Shown: positions 34,443 through 44,545 of the stretch, in pieces | How positions within the stretch are numbered: the stretch's first letter is position 1 | How the letters are laid out: each line of letters starts with the position of its first letter | NCBI RefSeq assembly: GCF_905171765.1 | Contig: NC_053392.1 | Location: 503,360,556-503,424,555, forward strand | DNA length: 64,000 nucleotides | Direction: 5' to 3' | From: Bufo bufo | Lineage: Eukaryota > Chordata > Amphibia > Anura > Bufonidae | Program-made: the position numbers and the translations under genes | The notes under the pieces: generated by a model | What the model was told of the DNA's origin: nothing | What the model saw: only the letters and a program-made list of their open reading frames with translations | Databases searched by the model: none

Positions 34443-34743
34443 AGGACTCATGCACACAAACGTATTTTCTTTCCGTGTCATTCCGGGGTTTTTTGCGGAA
34501 CCATTCATTTCAATGGTTCTGCAAAAAAAATGGAAGTTACTCCGTGTGCATTCTATTTCCATATGTCCGTATTTCTGTTCCGCAAAAAAATAGAACATGT
34601 CTTATTATTGTCTGCATTACGGACAAGGATAGTACAGTTCTATTAGGGGCCAGCTGTTCCGTTCCGCAAAATACAGAATGCACACAGATATCATCCGTAT
34701 TTTTTGCGGACCACAAAATACATACGGTCGTCTGCATGAGCCC
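34443..34743. mobile_element. Harbinger-like MITE, TAA duplication
   Basis: 301 bp, ends AGGACTCATGCACACAAACG and GGTCGTCTGCATGAGCCC, flanked by TAA (34440-34442, 34744-34746). Same group as 17641-18091 and 36636-36946. Confidence 0.7.
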
Positions 34744-34902
34744 TAAAGGAGTTATTTATACTTATTCTTTTGTATAATAAAAAGTTACACAATTTCTAAT
34801 ATCCTTTCTGTATCAATTCTTCAAATTTTGCAAGATCTCTGCTTGCTGTCATTCAATAAGAACCTTCACTCGCCGTCAGTTTTACAAAAGGGGAGAGCAC
34901 TG

Positions 34903-35382
34903 TTAAAAGACTTGTCCAGCATTAGAGAAATATTTCCGTTTTTAGTTTTTTGTTTTTCCCCAAAAACAACATCACACTTGTCCACAGGCTGTATATGGTA
35001 TTGCAGCTCTGTCCCATTTACTTCAATTGAGCTAAGGCGCAATACCACATGCAACCTGTGGACAAGTGTGGCACTGTTTTGAGGGGGGGAAAAAACAACT
35101 ATGGGGGTCATTTATTAAGACTGGTGTTTTATACAGTTCCCTTGCAGTCTTACATTTAGACCATTTTCTATCCCTAAAAGAGGTGCAGAAAATGATGAAT
35201 GAGACGACCCCGTCCTCGCAAGGTCTACTTTTTTAGACCTGGCGTGAGCGGGGAAAAGTCTCAGATTGCAGCGCAACCAACCATTGCGCCGCAATGTGCA
35301 CCAGAGATATGCCTAACTTAGGCGTATTTCTGTTTAGTAATTGACCCCCTTATGTTTTTCTAATCCTGAACAACCCCTTTAC
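34903..35382. mobile_element. T2-like MITE next to NPHP1 exon 1
   Basis: Left end TTAAAAGACTTGTCCAGCATTAGAG, right end CTAATCCTGAACAACCCCTTTAC; the right TTAA has decayed. Its right border is only 24 bp from the exon 1 donor side. Confidence 0.55.
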
Positions 35383-35405
35383 ACAAATAGTAAAGTCACT
35401 TCTAC

Positions 35406-35474
35406 CTGACGCTTCAAGTCGTCTGTCACTTTTATGACGTTCTGCAAAGGTCCTCTTGTCTTCTTCATAGACAT
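35406..35474 (-). CDS. nphp1: NPHP1 exon 1 (first coding exon)
   Basis: 23 codons from ATG 35474: MSMKKTRGPLQNVIKVTDDLKRQ, phase 0 at the donor CAG|GTAGAA. Human NPHP1 starts MLARRQRDPLQ and continues with an ELKQQ ending at the same exon junction; the RxPLQ and LKxQ anchors are shared. ATG 35468 (two codons in) is an equally plausible start, and human length favours a short N-terminus. Just upstream on the sense strand is a pyrimidine tract ending in GCAAAG, so this exon may have a spliced 5' UTR whose first exon lies at the promoter candidate near 36.4 kb. Confidence 0.85.
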
Positions 35475-35567
35475 TGTCTTCTTCCGCAATTCACTTTGCA
35501 AAAGAGAAAAAAGATGCGGATAGTTAGATGGAGGCCAATTGAAATACATAACACTCTATCAAAATGG

Positions 35568-35992
35568 TTAAAACTTGGACATACAAGAAAAAGAGTGCCC
35601 GCCTAGCAGTGGGGGTCCGCTTGTTGACACATCACCGCTGAGGCCACTAACTGGCTGCAGTGGTGCACAAGACCTCCATCTTACATGTGGAGATCAAAAG
35701 TGTAGTTTCCTTCACAGGTCTGGTGGGGTGACCATAACAACCCCCACACTCACCTGTCTGCAGTCCCACCACGGCTCCATTCCCGGATCCCACAGGACTA
35801 GGAAGAACTTGGTCCCGTGACCACTGCAGCCATTCACAGGCCTCAGCAGTCACAGCATCTTGACGCTACATCCTTGGGGGGATCAGAAGAACGGCAGGAC
35901 CACGGACAGGAGAGTGGGTTTGTTATGTTCAGGGGCACAGGTTGGTTAGGGCCTCAGGGGTCCTCAGCCCCAATGCTGGACAACCCCTTTAA
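35568..35992. mobile_element. T2-like MITE between NPHP1 exon 1 and its promoter
   Basis: TTAA at each end; left TTAAAACTTGGACAT, right CTGGACAACCCCTTTAA. Diverged. If the 5' UTR is spliced, this lies in the leader intron. Confidence 0.5.
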
Positions 35993-36180
35993 CCCCATAT
36001 GCAGCTGCCAAAAGTTGTTTTACAAGTACAAAAAATGGGCAGAGGGTTTGGGTCAGATAAGAAGGTCAATAAACCAATATTATGGATATTAATTCACATT
36101 CATAGTGCACCGATTGACTGGCTCTTATAGCATGTAACACCAGAAAGAACTGAATAATAATATAAGCAGCTTCACTGCTC

Positions 36181-36420
36181 GCATGCTGAGACTTGTAGTT
36201 CGACAGCCACTGAAGCTCCTCAGCTGATTGCCTATTAAAGCTACCGGCTATGAGGACACTCCGGTAATGAGGCGAGCTATGTGAGTTAGGAATACCCGGT
36301 ATCCTGCAGGTTTTCAGCCTCTGCCAGTCGGTAGAGCCCGAAGCGGTGCTGATTACGTCATCACTAATCGCCGCCGCTGTAGCTTCTGTGTTACCTTAGA
36401 AACAGCTTCGGCCATATTGA
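36181..36420 (-). promoter_or_regulatory. nphp1: NPHP1 promoter candidate: X-box, CRE, YY1/TISU-like and ZNF143-like sites
   Basis: CpG-bearing unique-looking stretch. GTTACCTTAGAAAC at 36390-36403 fits the RFX X-box (GTNRCC, short gap, RGYAAC) with one mismatch; RFX factors drive ciliary genes. TTACGTCA at 36353-36360 is a CRE/ATF-type site. CGGCCATATTG at 36409-36419 (sense CAATATGGCCG) is a YY1/TISU-like element. GCATGCTGAGACTTGTAGT at 36181-36199 is a near match to the ZNF143 motif. No TATA box. The transcription start is inferred, not seen. Confidence 0.6.
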
Positions 36421-36635
36421 ATGCGGTGACTGGTAAGAGTGCAGTTCTGCTTTCTACCACGCGGTGGCGATAGCGTGCTATAAATGGAATGCCCGTTCAC
36501 TGGAAGATCCAAGGGACTGAGATGATAGATAGAGACAGTGGATGAACAGTTTTTCTTTATAAAGAGCTCTTGAAACGTGTAAAAAAAGTCTTTTTTGTGG
36601 GTGTGACAATGTAACAGCTGGTAAACTGACTATTA

Positions 36636-36946
36636 GGGCTCATGCACACGAATGTTTTTTTTTTTTAACGTGTCCCATTTTTTTTCACGGCCGGTATGCG
36701 GAACCATTTAATTCAATGTGAGTGAAAAAAATGACTCTGTGTGCATTCCGTTTCCATATGTCTGTTCCGCAACACAATAGAACATGTCCTATTATTGTCG
36801 GCATTACGGACAAGGATAGGACTGTTCTATTATGGGCCAGCTGTTCCGTTCCGCAAAATACGGAATGCACGCGGATTGTATCCGTGTTTTGCGGATCTTC
36901 AATTTACAGACTACAAAACATCCAACGGTCGTGTGTGCATGAGCCC
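36636..36946. mobile_element. Harbinger-like MITE, TTA duplication
   Basis: 311 bp. Left end GGGCTCATGCACACG, right end CGTGTGTGCATGAGCCC. TTA at 36633-36635 and 36947-36949. Confidence 0.78.
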
Positions 36947-36949
36947 TTA

Positions 36950-37790
36950 TAAGTAGACTCTGGGGTCTGGGTCACTGGGTTCACATCCTATGAGATGACC
37001 ACTGGTCAGTCTGATTAGAATACATGCTGCTACAGGATGAGTTGGGTCTCACAATGACATGTGGTAATAAAATAAAGGTTTTTTTTTTGCCATATGTCTT
37101 ATGGCCATAAATATTGTACACGATTATCGCAGTATATTCCGCTACAAGCATGCACACCTAGAGGTGGCTACAAATCAGCTCAGCCAGAGAAATCTCAAAT
37201 GGCAAAACATAAATTAATTTGGGGTGTTTTTTAGCTGGTGTCTGTCGCTGGAGACTAAGCCTTGACGTGTACCTGTACCTCTGGAAGACTTGTGATGTGT
37301 CATATCAGCTGATGAGTGAGGGTCCGAGTGCTGAGACCCCTGCCGAGCGCTAATGCGAGGAGATAGAACCACTCAAACAGAGAGCTGCCTCTCCTCACTG
37401 CTGAAGACTCAGTAGAAAGTCTATGGGTCCATCTCCAGTCAGTCTTCAGCAGCAAGGAAGAAGAGTGCTCTGTGTGAGTGCTGTCTCCTCCTTCTGGCAA
37501 TCGATGAGGGTCTCAGCACTCTGCCCCCACCCACTTCTGCAACTGCTTTTAGCCAGTCCCCTCTGCTTTGCCTTATAATTTAAAAACCCCATACCTTGCG
37601 AGATGACAGAATGACGAGGCGCAGCAGAGGGTATGATGGGATTTGTTCGCAACTGACTGCGCAAGCAGAGACGTAGCCGAACAGAACAGAGGTAAGTATT
37701 TTTTTATTTTAATGTATGCACGCCCCATTCTGGGGGGCGCCCGGCACTATGAACTTTTTAGAATTTAGAAAGGGTGGCCCACCGGCCATA
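36950..37790. other. Intergenic, no gene recognised
   Basis: Short ORFs only. Upstream of the NPHP1 promoter candidate; fragments of interspersed repeats. Confidence 0.4.
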
Positions 37791-37792
37791 TA

Positions 37793-39406
37793 CAGTGGGG
37801 GAAATAATTATTTGACCCCTCACTGATTTTGTAAGTTTGTCCAATGACAAAGAAATGAAAAGTCTCAGAACAGTATCATTTCAATGGTAGGTTTATTGTA
37901 ACAGTGGCAGATAGCACATCAAAAGGAAAATCGAAAAAATAACTTTAAATAAAAGATAGCAACTGATTTGCATTTCATTGAGTGAAATAAGTATTTGAAC
38001 CCCTACCAACCATTAAGAGTTCTGGCTCCCACAGAGTGGTTAGACACTTCTACTCAATTAGTCACCCTCATTAAGGACACCTGTCTTAACTAGTCACCTG
38101 TATAAAAGACACCTGTCCACAGAATCAATCAATCAAGCAGACTCCAAACTCTCCAACATGGGAAAGACCAAAGAGCTGTCCAAGGATGTCAGAGACAAAA
38201 TTGTAGACCTGCACAAGGCTGGAATGGGCTACAAAACCATTAGCAAGAAGCTGGGAGAGAAGGTGACAACTGTTGGTGCGATTGTTCGAAAATGGAAGGA
38301 GCACAAAATGAACATCAATCGACCTCGCTCTGGGGCTCCACGCAAGATCTCACCTCGTGGGGTGTCAATGGTTCTGAGAAAGGTGAAAAAGCATCCTAGA
38401 ACTACACGGGAGGAGTTAGTTAATGACCTCAAATTAGCAGGGACCACAGTCACCAAGAAAACCATTGGAAACACATTACACCGCAATGGATTAAAATCCT
38501 GCAGGGCTCGCAAGGTCCCCCTGCTCAGGAAGGCACATGTGCAGGCCCGTCTGAAGTTTGCCAATGAACACCTGAATGATTCAGAGAGTGACTGGGAGAA
38601 GGTGCTGTGGTCTGATGAGACCAAAATAGAGCTCTTTGGCATTAACTCAACTCGCTGTGTTTGGAGGAAGAAAAATGCTGCCTATGACCCCCAAAACACC
38701 GTCCCCACCGTCAAGCATGGGGGTGGAAACATTTTGCTTTGGGGGTGTTTTTCTGCTAAGGGCACAGGACAACTTATTCGCATAAACGGGAAAATGGACG
38801 GAGCCATGTATCGTGAAATCCTGAGCGACAACCTCCTTCCCTCTGCCAGGAAACTGAAAATGGGTCGTGGATGGGTGTTCCAGCACGACAATGACCCAAA
38901 ACATACAGCAAAGGCAACAAAGGAGTGGCTCAAGAAGAAGCACATTAAGGTCATGGAGTGGCCTAGTCAGTCTCCGGACCTTAATCCAATCGAAAACCTA
39001 TGGAGGGAGCTCAAGCTCAGAGTTGCACAGAGACAGCCTCGAATCCTTAGGGATTTAGAGATGATCTGCAAAGAGGAGTGGACCAACATTCCTCCTAAAA
39101 TGTGCGCAAACTTGGTCATCAATTACAAGAAACGTTTGACCTCTGTGCTTGCAAACCAGGGTTTTTCCACCAAGAATTAAGTCTTTTTTTGTTAGAGGGT
39201 TCAAATACTTATTTCACTCAATGAAATGCAAATCAGTTGCTATCTTTTATTTAAAGTTATTTTTTCGATTTTCCTTTTGATGTGCTATCTGCCACTGTTA
39301 CAATAAACCTACCATTGAAATGATACTGTTCTGAGACTTTTCATTTCTTTGTCATTGGACAAACTTACAAAATCAGTGAGGGGTCAAATAATTATTTCCC
39401 CCACTG
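37793..39406 (+). mobile_element. Tc1-like DNA transposon with intact transposase
   Basis: 1614 bp with TA on both sides (37791-37792, 39407-39408). Terminal inverted repeats are long, about 210 bp per arm (37793 to about 38003; about 39197 to 39406), starting CAGTGGGGGAAATAATTATTTG and ending in the complement. This is the IR/DR-like plan of Sleeping Beauty-type elements. Arms and gene both look undamaged. Confidence 0.95.
38158..39180 (+). CDS. Tc1-like transposase, full length
   Basis: 340 residues, the exact length class of Tc1/Sleeping Beauty transposases, with no stop or frameshift. N-terminal paired-like DNA-binding region: a first helix-turn-helix (residues 6-50), a GRPR-type linker in the form RPRSGAPRK (55-63) and a second helix-turn-helix (about 65-115). 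Catalytic domain: D153 in [11 protein letters not shown], a Gly-rich box [13 protein letters not shown] (187-199), D244 in FQHDNDPKH and E279 in [11 protein letters not shown], giving DD34E at the same residue numbers as Sleeping Beauty. The start codon is at the end of the left non-coding stretch and the stop just before the right arm. It would act in the nucleus on its own inverted repeats. Activity is an inference. Confidence 0.95.
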   Translation: MGKTKELSKDVRDKIVDLHKAGMGYKTISKKLGEKVTTVGAIVRKWKEHKMNINRPRSGAPRKISPRGVSMVLRKVKKHPRTTREELVNDLKLAGTTVTKKTIGNTLHRNGLKSCRARKVPLLRKAHVQARLKFANEHLNDSESDWEKVLWSDETKIELFGINSTRCVWRKKNAAYDPQNTVPTVKHGGGNILLWGCFSAKGTGQLIRINGKMDGAMYREILSDNLLPSARKLKMGRGWVFQHDNDPKHTAKATKEWLKKKHIKVMEWPSQSPDLNPIENLWRELKLRVAQRQPRILRDLEMICKEEWTNIPPKMCANLVINYKKRLTSVLANQGFSTKN

Positions 39407-39580
39407 TATATTCATATGAGACAGAGGGGGGCAAAACAATCAAATCTATACAGAGTGATAGGGGGCAGGGGCAATCTTTCAACTATATACATACAGTTGC
39501 AAGAAAAAGTATGTGAACCCTTTGGAATGATATGGATTTCTGCACAAATTGGTCAAAAATGTGATCTGATCTTCATCTAA

Positions 39581-40078
39581 GGCTACTTTCACACTAGCGT
39601 TAGGAGCGGATCCGTCTGATGTTTTATCAGACGGATCCGCTCCTATAATGCAGACGTTCGCATCTGTTCAGAACGGATCCGTCTGCATTAAAACTTAGAA
39701 AATTTTCTAAGTATGAAAGTAGCCTGAGCGGATCCGTTCAGACTTTACATTGTAAGTCAATGGGGAACGGATCCGCTTGAAGATTGAGCCATATGGTGTC
39801 ATCTTCAAGCGGATCCGTCCCCATTGACTTACATTGTAAGTCTGGACGGATCCGCTCGCCTCCGCACGGCCAGGCGGACACCCGAACGCTGCAAGCAGCG
39901 TTCAGGTGTCCGCTCACTGAGCGGAGCGGAGGCTGAGCGCTGGCAGGCGGATGCATTCTCAGTGGATCCGCCTCCATAGAGAATGCATCAGGGCCGGGCG
40001 GCTGCGTTCAGGACCGCTCGTGAGCCCCTTCAAACGGAGCTCACGAGCGGACAATCGAACGCTAGTGTGAAAGTAGCC
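39581..40078. mobile_element. 498-bp Harbinger-like MITE in a Tc1 arm
   Basis: Ends GGCTACTTTCACACTAGCG and the complement; TAA at 39578-39580 and 40079-40081. Same family and length as the two copies at 25001-25999. Confidence 0.9.
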
Positions 40079-40212
40079 TAAGTCACAACAATAGACAATC
40101 ACAGTCTGTTTAAACTAATAACACACAAAGAATTAAATGTTACCATGTTTTTATTGAACACACCATGTAAACATTCACAGTGCAGGTGGAAAAAGTATGT
40201 GAACCCTTGGAT

Positions 40213-41205
40213 TTAATAACTGGTTGAACCTCCTTTGGCAGCAATAACTTCAACCAAACGTTTCCTGTATTTGCAGATCAGACGTGCACAATGGTCAGGA
40301 GTAATTCTTGACCATTCCTCTTTACAGAACTGTTTCAGTTCAGCAATATTTTTGGGATGTCTGGTGTGAATCGCTTTCTTGAGGTCATGCCACAGCATCT
40401 CAATCAGGTTGAGGTGAGGACTCTGACTGGGCCACTCCAGAAGGCGTATTTTCTTCTGTTTAAGCCATTCTGTTGTTGATTTACTTCTATGCTTTGGGTC
40501 GTTGTCCTGTTGCAACACCCATCTTCTGTTGAGCTTCAGCTGGTGGACAGATGGCCTTCAGTTCTCCTGCAAATTGTCTTGATAAACTTAGGAATTCATT
40601 TTTCCTTGGATGATAGCAATCCATCCAGGCCTTGACGCAGCAAAGCAGCCCCAAACCATGATGCCCCACCACCATACTTCACAGTTGGGATGAGGTTTTG
40701 ATGTTGGTGTGCTGTGCCTCTTTTTCTCAACTCAACTTTGGTTTCATCGGTCCACAGAATATTTTGCCAGTACTGCTGTTGAACATCCAGGTGCTCTTGT
40801 GCAAATTGTAAACGTGCAGCAATTTTCTTTGGACAGCAGTGGCTTTTTCTGTGGTATCCTCCCATGAAATCCATTCTTGTTTAGTGTTTTACGCATTGTA
40901 GATTCGCCAACAGGGATGTTAGCATATGCCAGAGACTTTTGTAAGTCTTTAGCTGACACTCTAGGATTCTTCTTCACCTCATTGAGCAGTCTGCGCTGTG
41001 CTCTTGTAGTCATCTTTACAGGACGGCCACTCCTAGGGAGAGTAGCAGCAGTGCTGAACTTTCTCTATTTATAGACAATTTGTGTTACCGTGGACTGATG
41101 AACAGCAAGGCTTTTGGAGATACTTTTATAACCCTTTCCAGCTTTATGCAAGTCAACAATTCTTAATCGTAGGTCTTCTGAGAGCTCTTTTGTGCGAGGC
41201 ATCAT
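40213..41205 (-). pseudogene. Tc1-like transposase, stop and frameshifts
   Basis: Reads from 41205 (or 41202) as a Tc1 transposase start, [20 protein letters not shown], then meets a TAG in the DNA-binding region just before the GRPVK linker. It continues (41013-40744), changes frame in the catalytic domain (40874-40596) and changes again before 40518-40213, where [13 protein letters not shown] and [15 protein letters not shown] hold the second Asp and the Glu. The Leu after Asn in the last motif replaces the usual Pro. Not functional; older than the neighbour at 38158. Confidence 0.92.
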
Positions 41206-41790
41206 TCACATCAGGCAATGCTTCTTGTGAAAAGCAAACCCAGAACTGGTGTGTGTTTTTTATAGGGCAGGGCAGCCTCACTCCAATTAGCTCTTGGAGA
41301 TGTCATTAGTCTAGGGATTCACATACTTTTTCCACCTGCACTGTGAATGTTTACATGGTGTGTTCAATAAAAACATGGTAACATTTAATTATTTGTGTGT
41401 TATTAGTTTAAGCCGACTGTGATTGTCTATTGTTGTAACTTAGATGAAGATCCGATCACATTTTATGACCAATTTGGGCAGAAATACATATAATTCCAAA
41501 GGGTTCACATACTTTTTCTTGCAATTGTATGTGGAGTGAGAGGGGGAAAAATAAAATATATACAGAGTGAGATGGGGCAAAATAAAATATATACAGAAGG
41601 AGAGGGGGCAAAATAAAATATATACAGAACGAGAGGGGGCAAAATAAAATATATACAGAGTGAGAGGGGGGCAAAATAAAATATATACAGAATGAGAGGG
41701 GGCAAAAAAAATATATACAGAGTGAGATGGGGCAAAATAAAATATATACAGAAGGAGAGGGGGCAAAATAAAATATATACAGAACGAGAG

Positions 41791-42441
41791 TGTCACGAGG
41801 GTGTCAAGAGCCACGCCTGACTCCGTTATACCCGGGGTCAGGAAGTCGCAGCGGGTGGCTGCGCGCTCTATGTCTAAAGACAGTGCTGTTTGTTAATGGT
41901 AGCTTTCTGGGTTTGCCTTGCAATCCTTTTTGGCTCACTCAGGGATCCGTAGCTTCTCCTCCTCACCTGTTTCTTGTCCAGCAATCCCAACCTCCTTATA
42001 TTCCCATCTCCCACTTCTCTGGTTGCCAGATATAGAGCTTCCTGCCTGGACTTCTATACTGACCCACTGGAGCTGTGTGGCTGTGTTCCCTGGTTGTTGT
42101 TCCAGAACGTTACCCTCCGGATCCCTGTTGGGCCTTGGTGGTCTGCTGTTGTCGCCCACCTGGGATTATATGTTTGTCTGTATTGTCTGTCCTCTCCTTG
42201 GTGTTTTCCTCTTAGTGTCAGTGGTGCGGACTAGTGATCCCACCGCCCCGTTCACTACATAGTGCTCATCTTAGGGAAAGCCAGGGTTTAGGCACGTGAT
42301 CGGCGTACGGGTGAGGAACCCGTCTAGGGACGTCAGGGCAGTCAGGTGCCAGCCGCAAGGTGAGTCAGGGTCACCATCTTTCCCTCTCCCTTGGACAGGG
42401 CCTTCCCGTTTCCCTCCCTTTGCGTGACGCCGGTCATTACA
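41791..42441. mobile_element. Solo LTR, Gypsy-like
   Basis: 651 bp starting TGTCACGAGGGTG and ending GGTCATTACA, i.e. TG...CA, with the 5-bp duplication GAGAG at 41786-41790 and 42442-42446. It interrupts the 31-bp array. No internal region or second LTR is present, so it is the product of LTR-LTR recombination. The ORFs within it are not genes. Gypsy is suggested by the 5-bp duplication and start, not proven. Confidence 0.8.
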
Positions 42442-42838
42442 GAGAGGGGGCAAAATAAAATATATACAGAGTGAGAGGGGGCAAAATAAAATATATACAG
42501 AATGAGAAGGGCAAAAAAAAATATATACAGAGTAAGAGGGGGGAAAATAAAATATATAAAGAGTGAGAGGGGGCAAAATAAAATATATACAGAGTGAGAT
42601 TGGGCAAAATAAAATATATAAAGAGTGAGATGGGGCAAAATAAAATATATACAGAGTGAGAGGGGGCAAAATAAAATATATAAAGAGTGAGAGGGGGCAA
42701 AATAAAATATATACAGAGTGGGAGGGGGCATAATAAAATATATAAAGAGTGAGAGGGGGGAAATAAAATATATACAGAGTGAAAGGGGGCAATCATTCAA
42801 CTAAATACAGAGGGGGCAAAATGATATACACTCACCTA

Positions 42839-43875
42839 AAGAATTATTAGGAACACCTGTTCTATTTCTCATTAATGCAATTATCTAGTCAACCAATCAC
42901 ATGGCAGTTGCTTCAATGCATTTAGGGGTGTGGTCCTGGTCAAGATAATCTCCTGAACTCCAAACTGAATGTCAGAATGGGAAAGAAAGGTGATTTAAGC
43001 AATTTTGAGCATGGCATGGTTGTTGGTGCCAGGTGGGCCGGTCTGAGTATTTCACAATCTGCTCAGTTACTGGGATTTTCACGCACAACCATTTCTAGGG
43101 TTTACAAAGAATGGTGTGAAAAGGGAAAAACATCCAGTATGCGGCAGTCCTGTGGGCAAAAATGCCTTGTGGATGCTAGAGGTCAGAGGAGAATGGGCCG
43201 ACTGATTCAAGCTGATAGAAGAGCAACGTTGACTGAAATAACCACTCGTTACAACCGAGGTATGCAGCAAAGCATTTGTGAAGCCACAACACGCACAACC
43301 TTGAGGCGGATGGGCTACAACAGCAGAAGACCCCACCGGGTACCACTCATCTCCACTACAAATAGGAAAAAGAGGCTACAATTTGCACGAGCTCACCAAA
43401 ATTGGACTGTTGAAGACTGGAAAAATGTTGCCTGGTCTGATGAGTCTCGATTTCTGTTGAGACATTCAAATGGTAGAGTCCGAATTTGGCGTAAACAGAA
43501 TGAGAACATGTACCCATCCTCTGATGGCTACTTCCAGCAGGATAATGCACCATGTCACAAATCGAATAATTTCAAATTGGTTTCTTGAACATGACAATGA
43601 GTTCACTGTACTAAAATGGCCCCCACAGTCACCAGATCTCAACCCAATAGAGCATCTTTGGGATGTGGTGGAACGGGAGCTTCGTGCCCTGGATGTGCAT
43701 CCCTCAAATCTCCATCAGCTGCAAGATGCTATCCTATCAATATGGGCCAACATTTCTAAAGAATGCTATCAGCACCTTGTTGAATCAATGCCACGTAGAA
43801 TTAAGGCAGTTCTGAAGGCAAAAGGTGTCCAACACCGTATTAGTATGGTGTTCCTAATAATTCTTTAGGTGAGTG
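42839..43875 (+). mobile_element. Tc1-like transposon, internally deleted
   Basis: 1037 bp. Ends CACTCACCTAAAGAATTATT and the complement, flanked by TA. Contains a transposase relic missing part of its catalytic core. Confidence 0.92.
42977..43868 (+). pseudogene. Tc1-like transposase with internal deletion and frameshift
   Basis: The first 203 codons hold the DNA-binding half and the first catalytic Asp (AWSDESRF), then jump from ENM directly to YPSSDGYFQQDNAPCH, losing roughly 60 residues that normally include the Gly-rich box between the first two Asp. A frame change follows at about 43562; the rest ([16 protein letters not shown], with the catalytic Glu) continues in another frame to 43868. 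The junction ACATG suggests deletion between short repeats. Inactive. Confidence 0.9.
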
Positions 43876-43935
43876 TATATCCAAAGTGAGGCGGCAAAAT
43901 GAAATATATACAGCGTGGGAGGAGGCAAAATTCAA

Positions 43936-44545
43936 ACCTATAATGAGGGGGGGCCCAATCCAAAGTTCACCCTGGGGCCCATAGAACTCTTGTTACGTCA
44001 CTGGCTGCGCAGTGAATAGAACTGGCGGGTGTCAGGTAGCGTCTGGCAGTGCCTGATCGAGGCATCTCTGCCTGCCGGAGATGTCTAACGCTAGTGTGAA
44101 ACTAGTCTTAGCTAGATCAAAGGGTCTGCTAGTAATAGGGTTTCTCCAGAAATGAAAGGTTTTTCTGCACGGTGTGTGAAGCCTGTATTACATTGGCAGA
44201 TTTTCTGCCAGGTGATCGCTAATGAGTGTTCACAGTAACGCTCGTTAGCGATCATCTGGCAGTGTAAAGCCTCATTCACACGTCAGTGTTTTGGTCAGTG
44301 ATTTCCATCAGTGATTGTGAGCCAAAACCAGGCATTAAGTGTAAGGGAAAAATCCAGCACCTGTTCTGTGTTTAGAGCAGAACCTGGCAGATAATAAAAC
44401 CGCATGGGGACAAGCGATGGCATAACGATCATTGTTCCTCATACTGTGGAGGAGATCACTGCATGTAATAGCAGCAGTCTCCTTCGCTAACAAGCAGGTT
44501 ATTGCTGGGAAAGAACGCTTCCCTCGCGACAATTGCCCGCAGAAT
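43936..44545. other. Intergenic, MITE fragments
   Basis: Right-end fragment CTAACGCTAGTGTGAAACTAG at about 44086. Another, GCCTCATTCACACGTCAGTG, at 44271. Paired blocks GGTGATCGCTAATGAG/CGTTAGCGATCATC near 44212-44258. No gene. Confidence 0.45.

Larger units (their letters stand above)
10244..36420 (-). other. nphp1: NPHP1 gene, 5' half (promoter region through exon 7)
   Basis: Span of the recognised part of nephrocystin-1, a scaffold of the ciliary transition zone and cell junctions that in vertebrates binds NPHP4, NPHP2/inversin and Cas-family proteins. Seven coding exons (35474-35406, 16842-16769, 16367-16307, 13336-13209, 12362-12194, 10681-10580, 10341-10244) join without a frame break into 233 residues aligning in order to the vertebrate N-terminus: coiled coil, Glu-rich tract, SH3, second acidic tract. 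All introns are GT-AG. Intron 1 is 18.5 kb; introns 2-6 are 401, 2970, 846, 1512 and 238 bp; intron 7 exceeds 10.2 kb. The nephrocystin homology domain is beyond the left edge. MTLN lies upstream on the same strand, as in mammals. Confidence 0.9.
39494..41527 (-). mobile_element. Decayed Tc1-like transposon containing a 498-bp MITE
   Basis: Ends CAGTTGCAAGAAAAAGTATG and the complement, TA flanks (39492-39493, 41528-41529). A second inverted block (GTGCAGGTGGAAAAAGTATG near 40181 and its complement near 41323) marks the inner arms. The left arm is split by the MITE at 39581-40078. About 1.53 kb without it. Confidence 0.92.
39409..43930. repeat. AT-rich 31-bp minisatellite region colonised by transposons
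   Basis: Unit: GAGAGGGGGCAAAATAAAAT then ATATACAGAGT. About 8 units lie left of the solo LTR (41535-41790) and about 11 right of it (42446-42790). Single diverged units at 39420-39490 and 43880-43935 show that the underlying tract runs across the whole span and was split by Tc1-like elements (39494-41527, 42839-43875) and the LTR. Minus-strand ORFs here (VYILFC-type repeats) are artefacts. Confidence 0.85.

Noticed and set aside
42271..42800. Hydrophobic minus-strand ORFs resembling membrane proteins
   Set aside because: Translation of the AT-rich 31-bp array in each frame.
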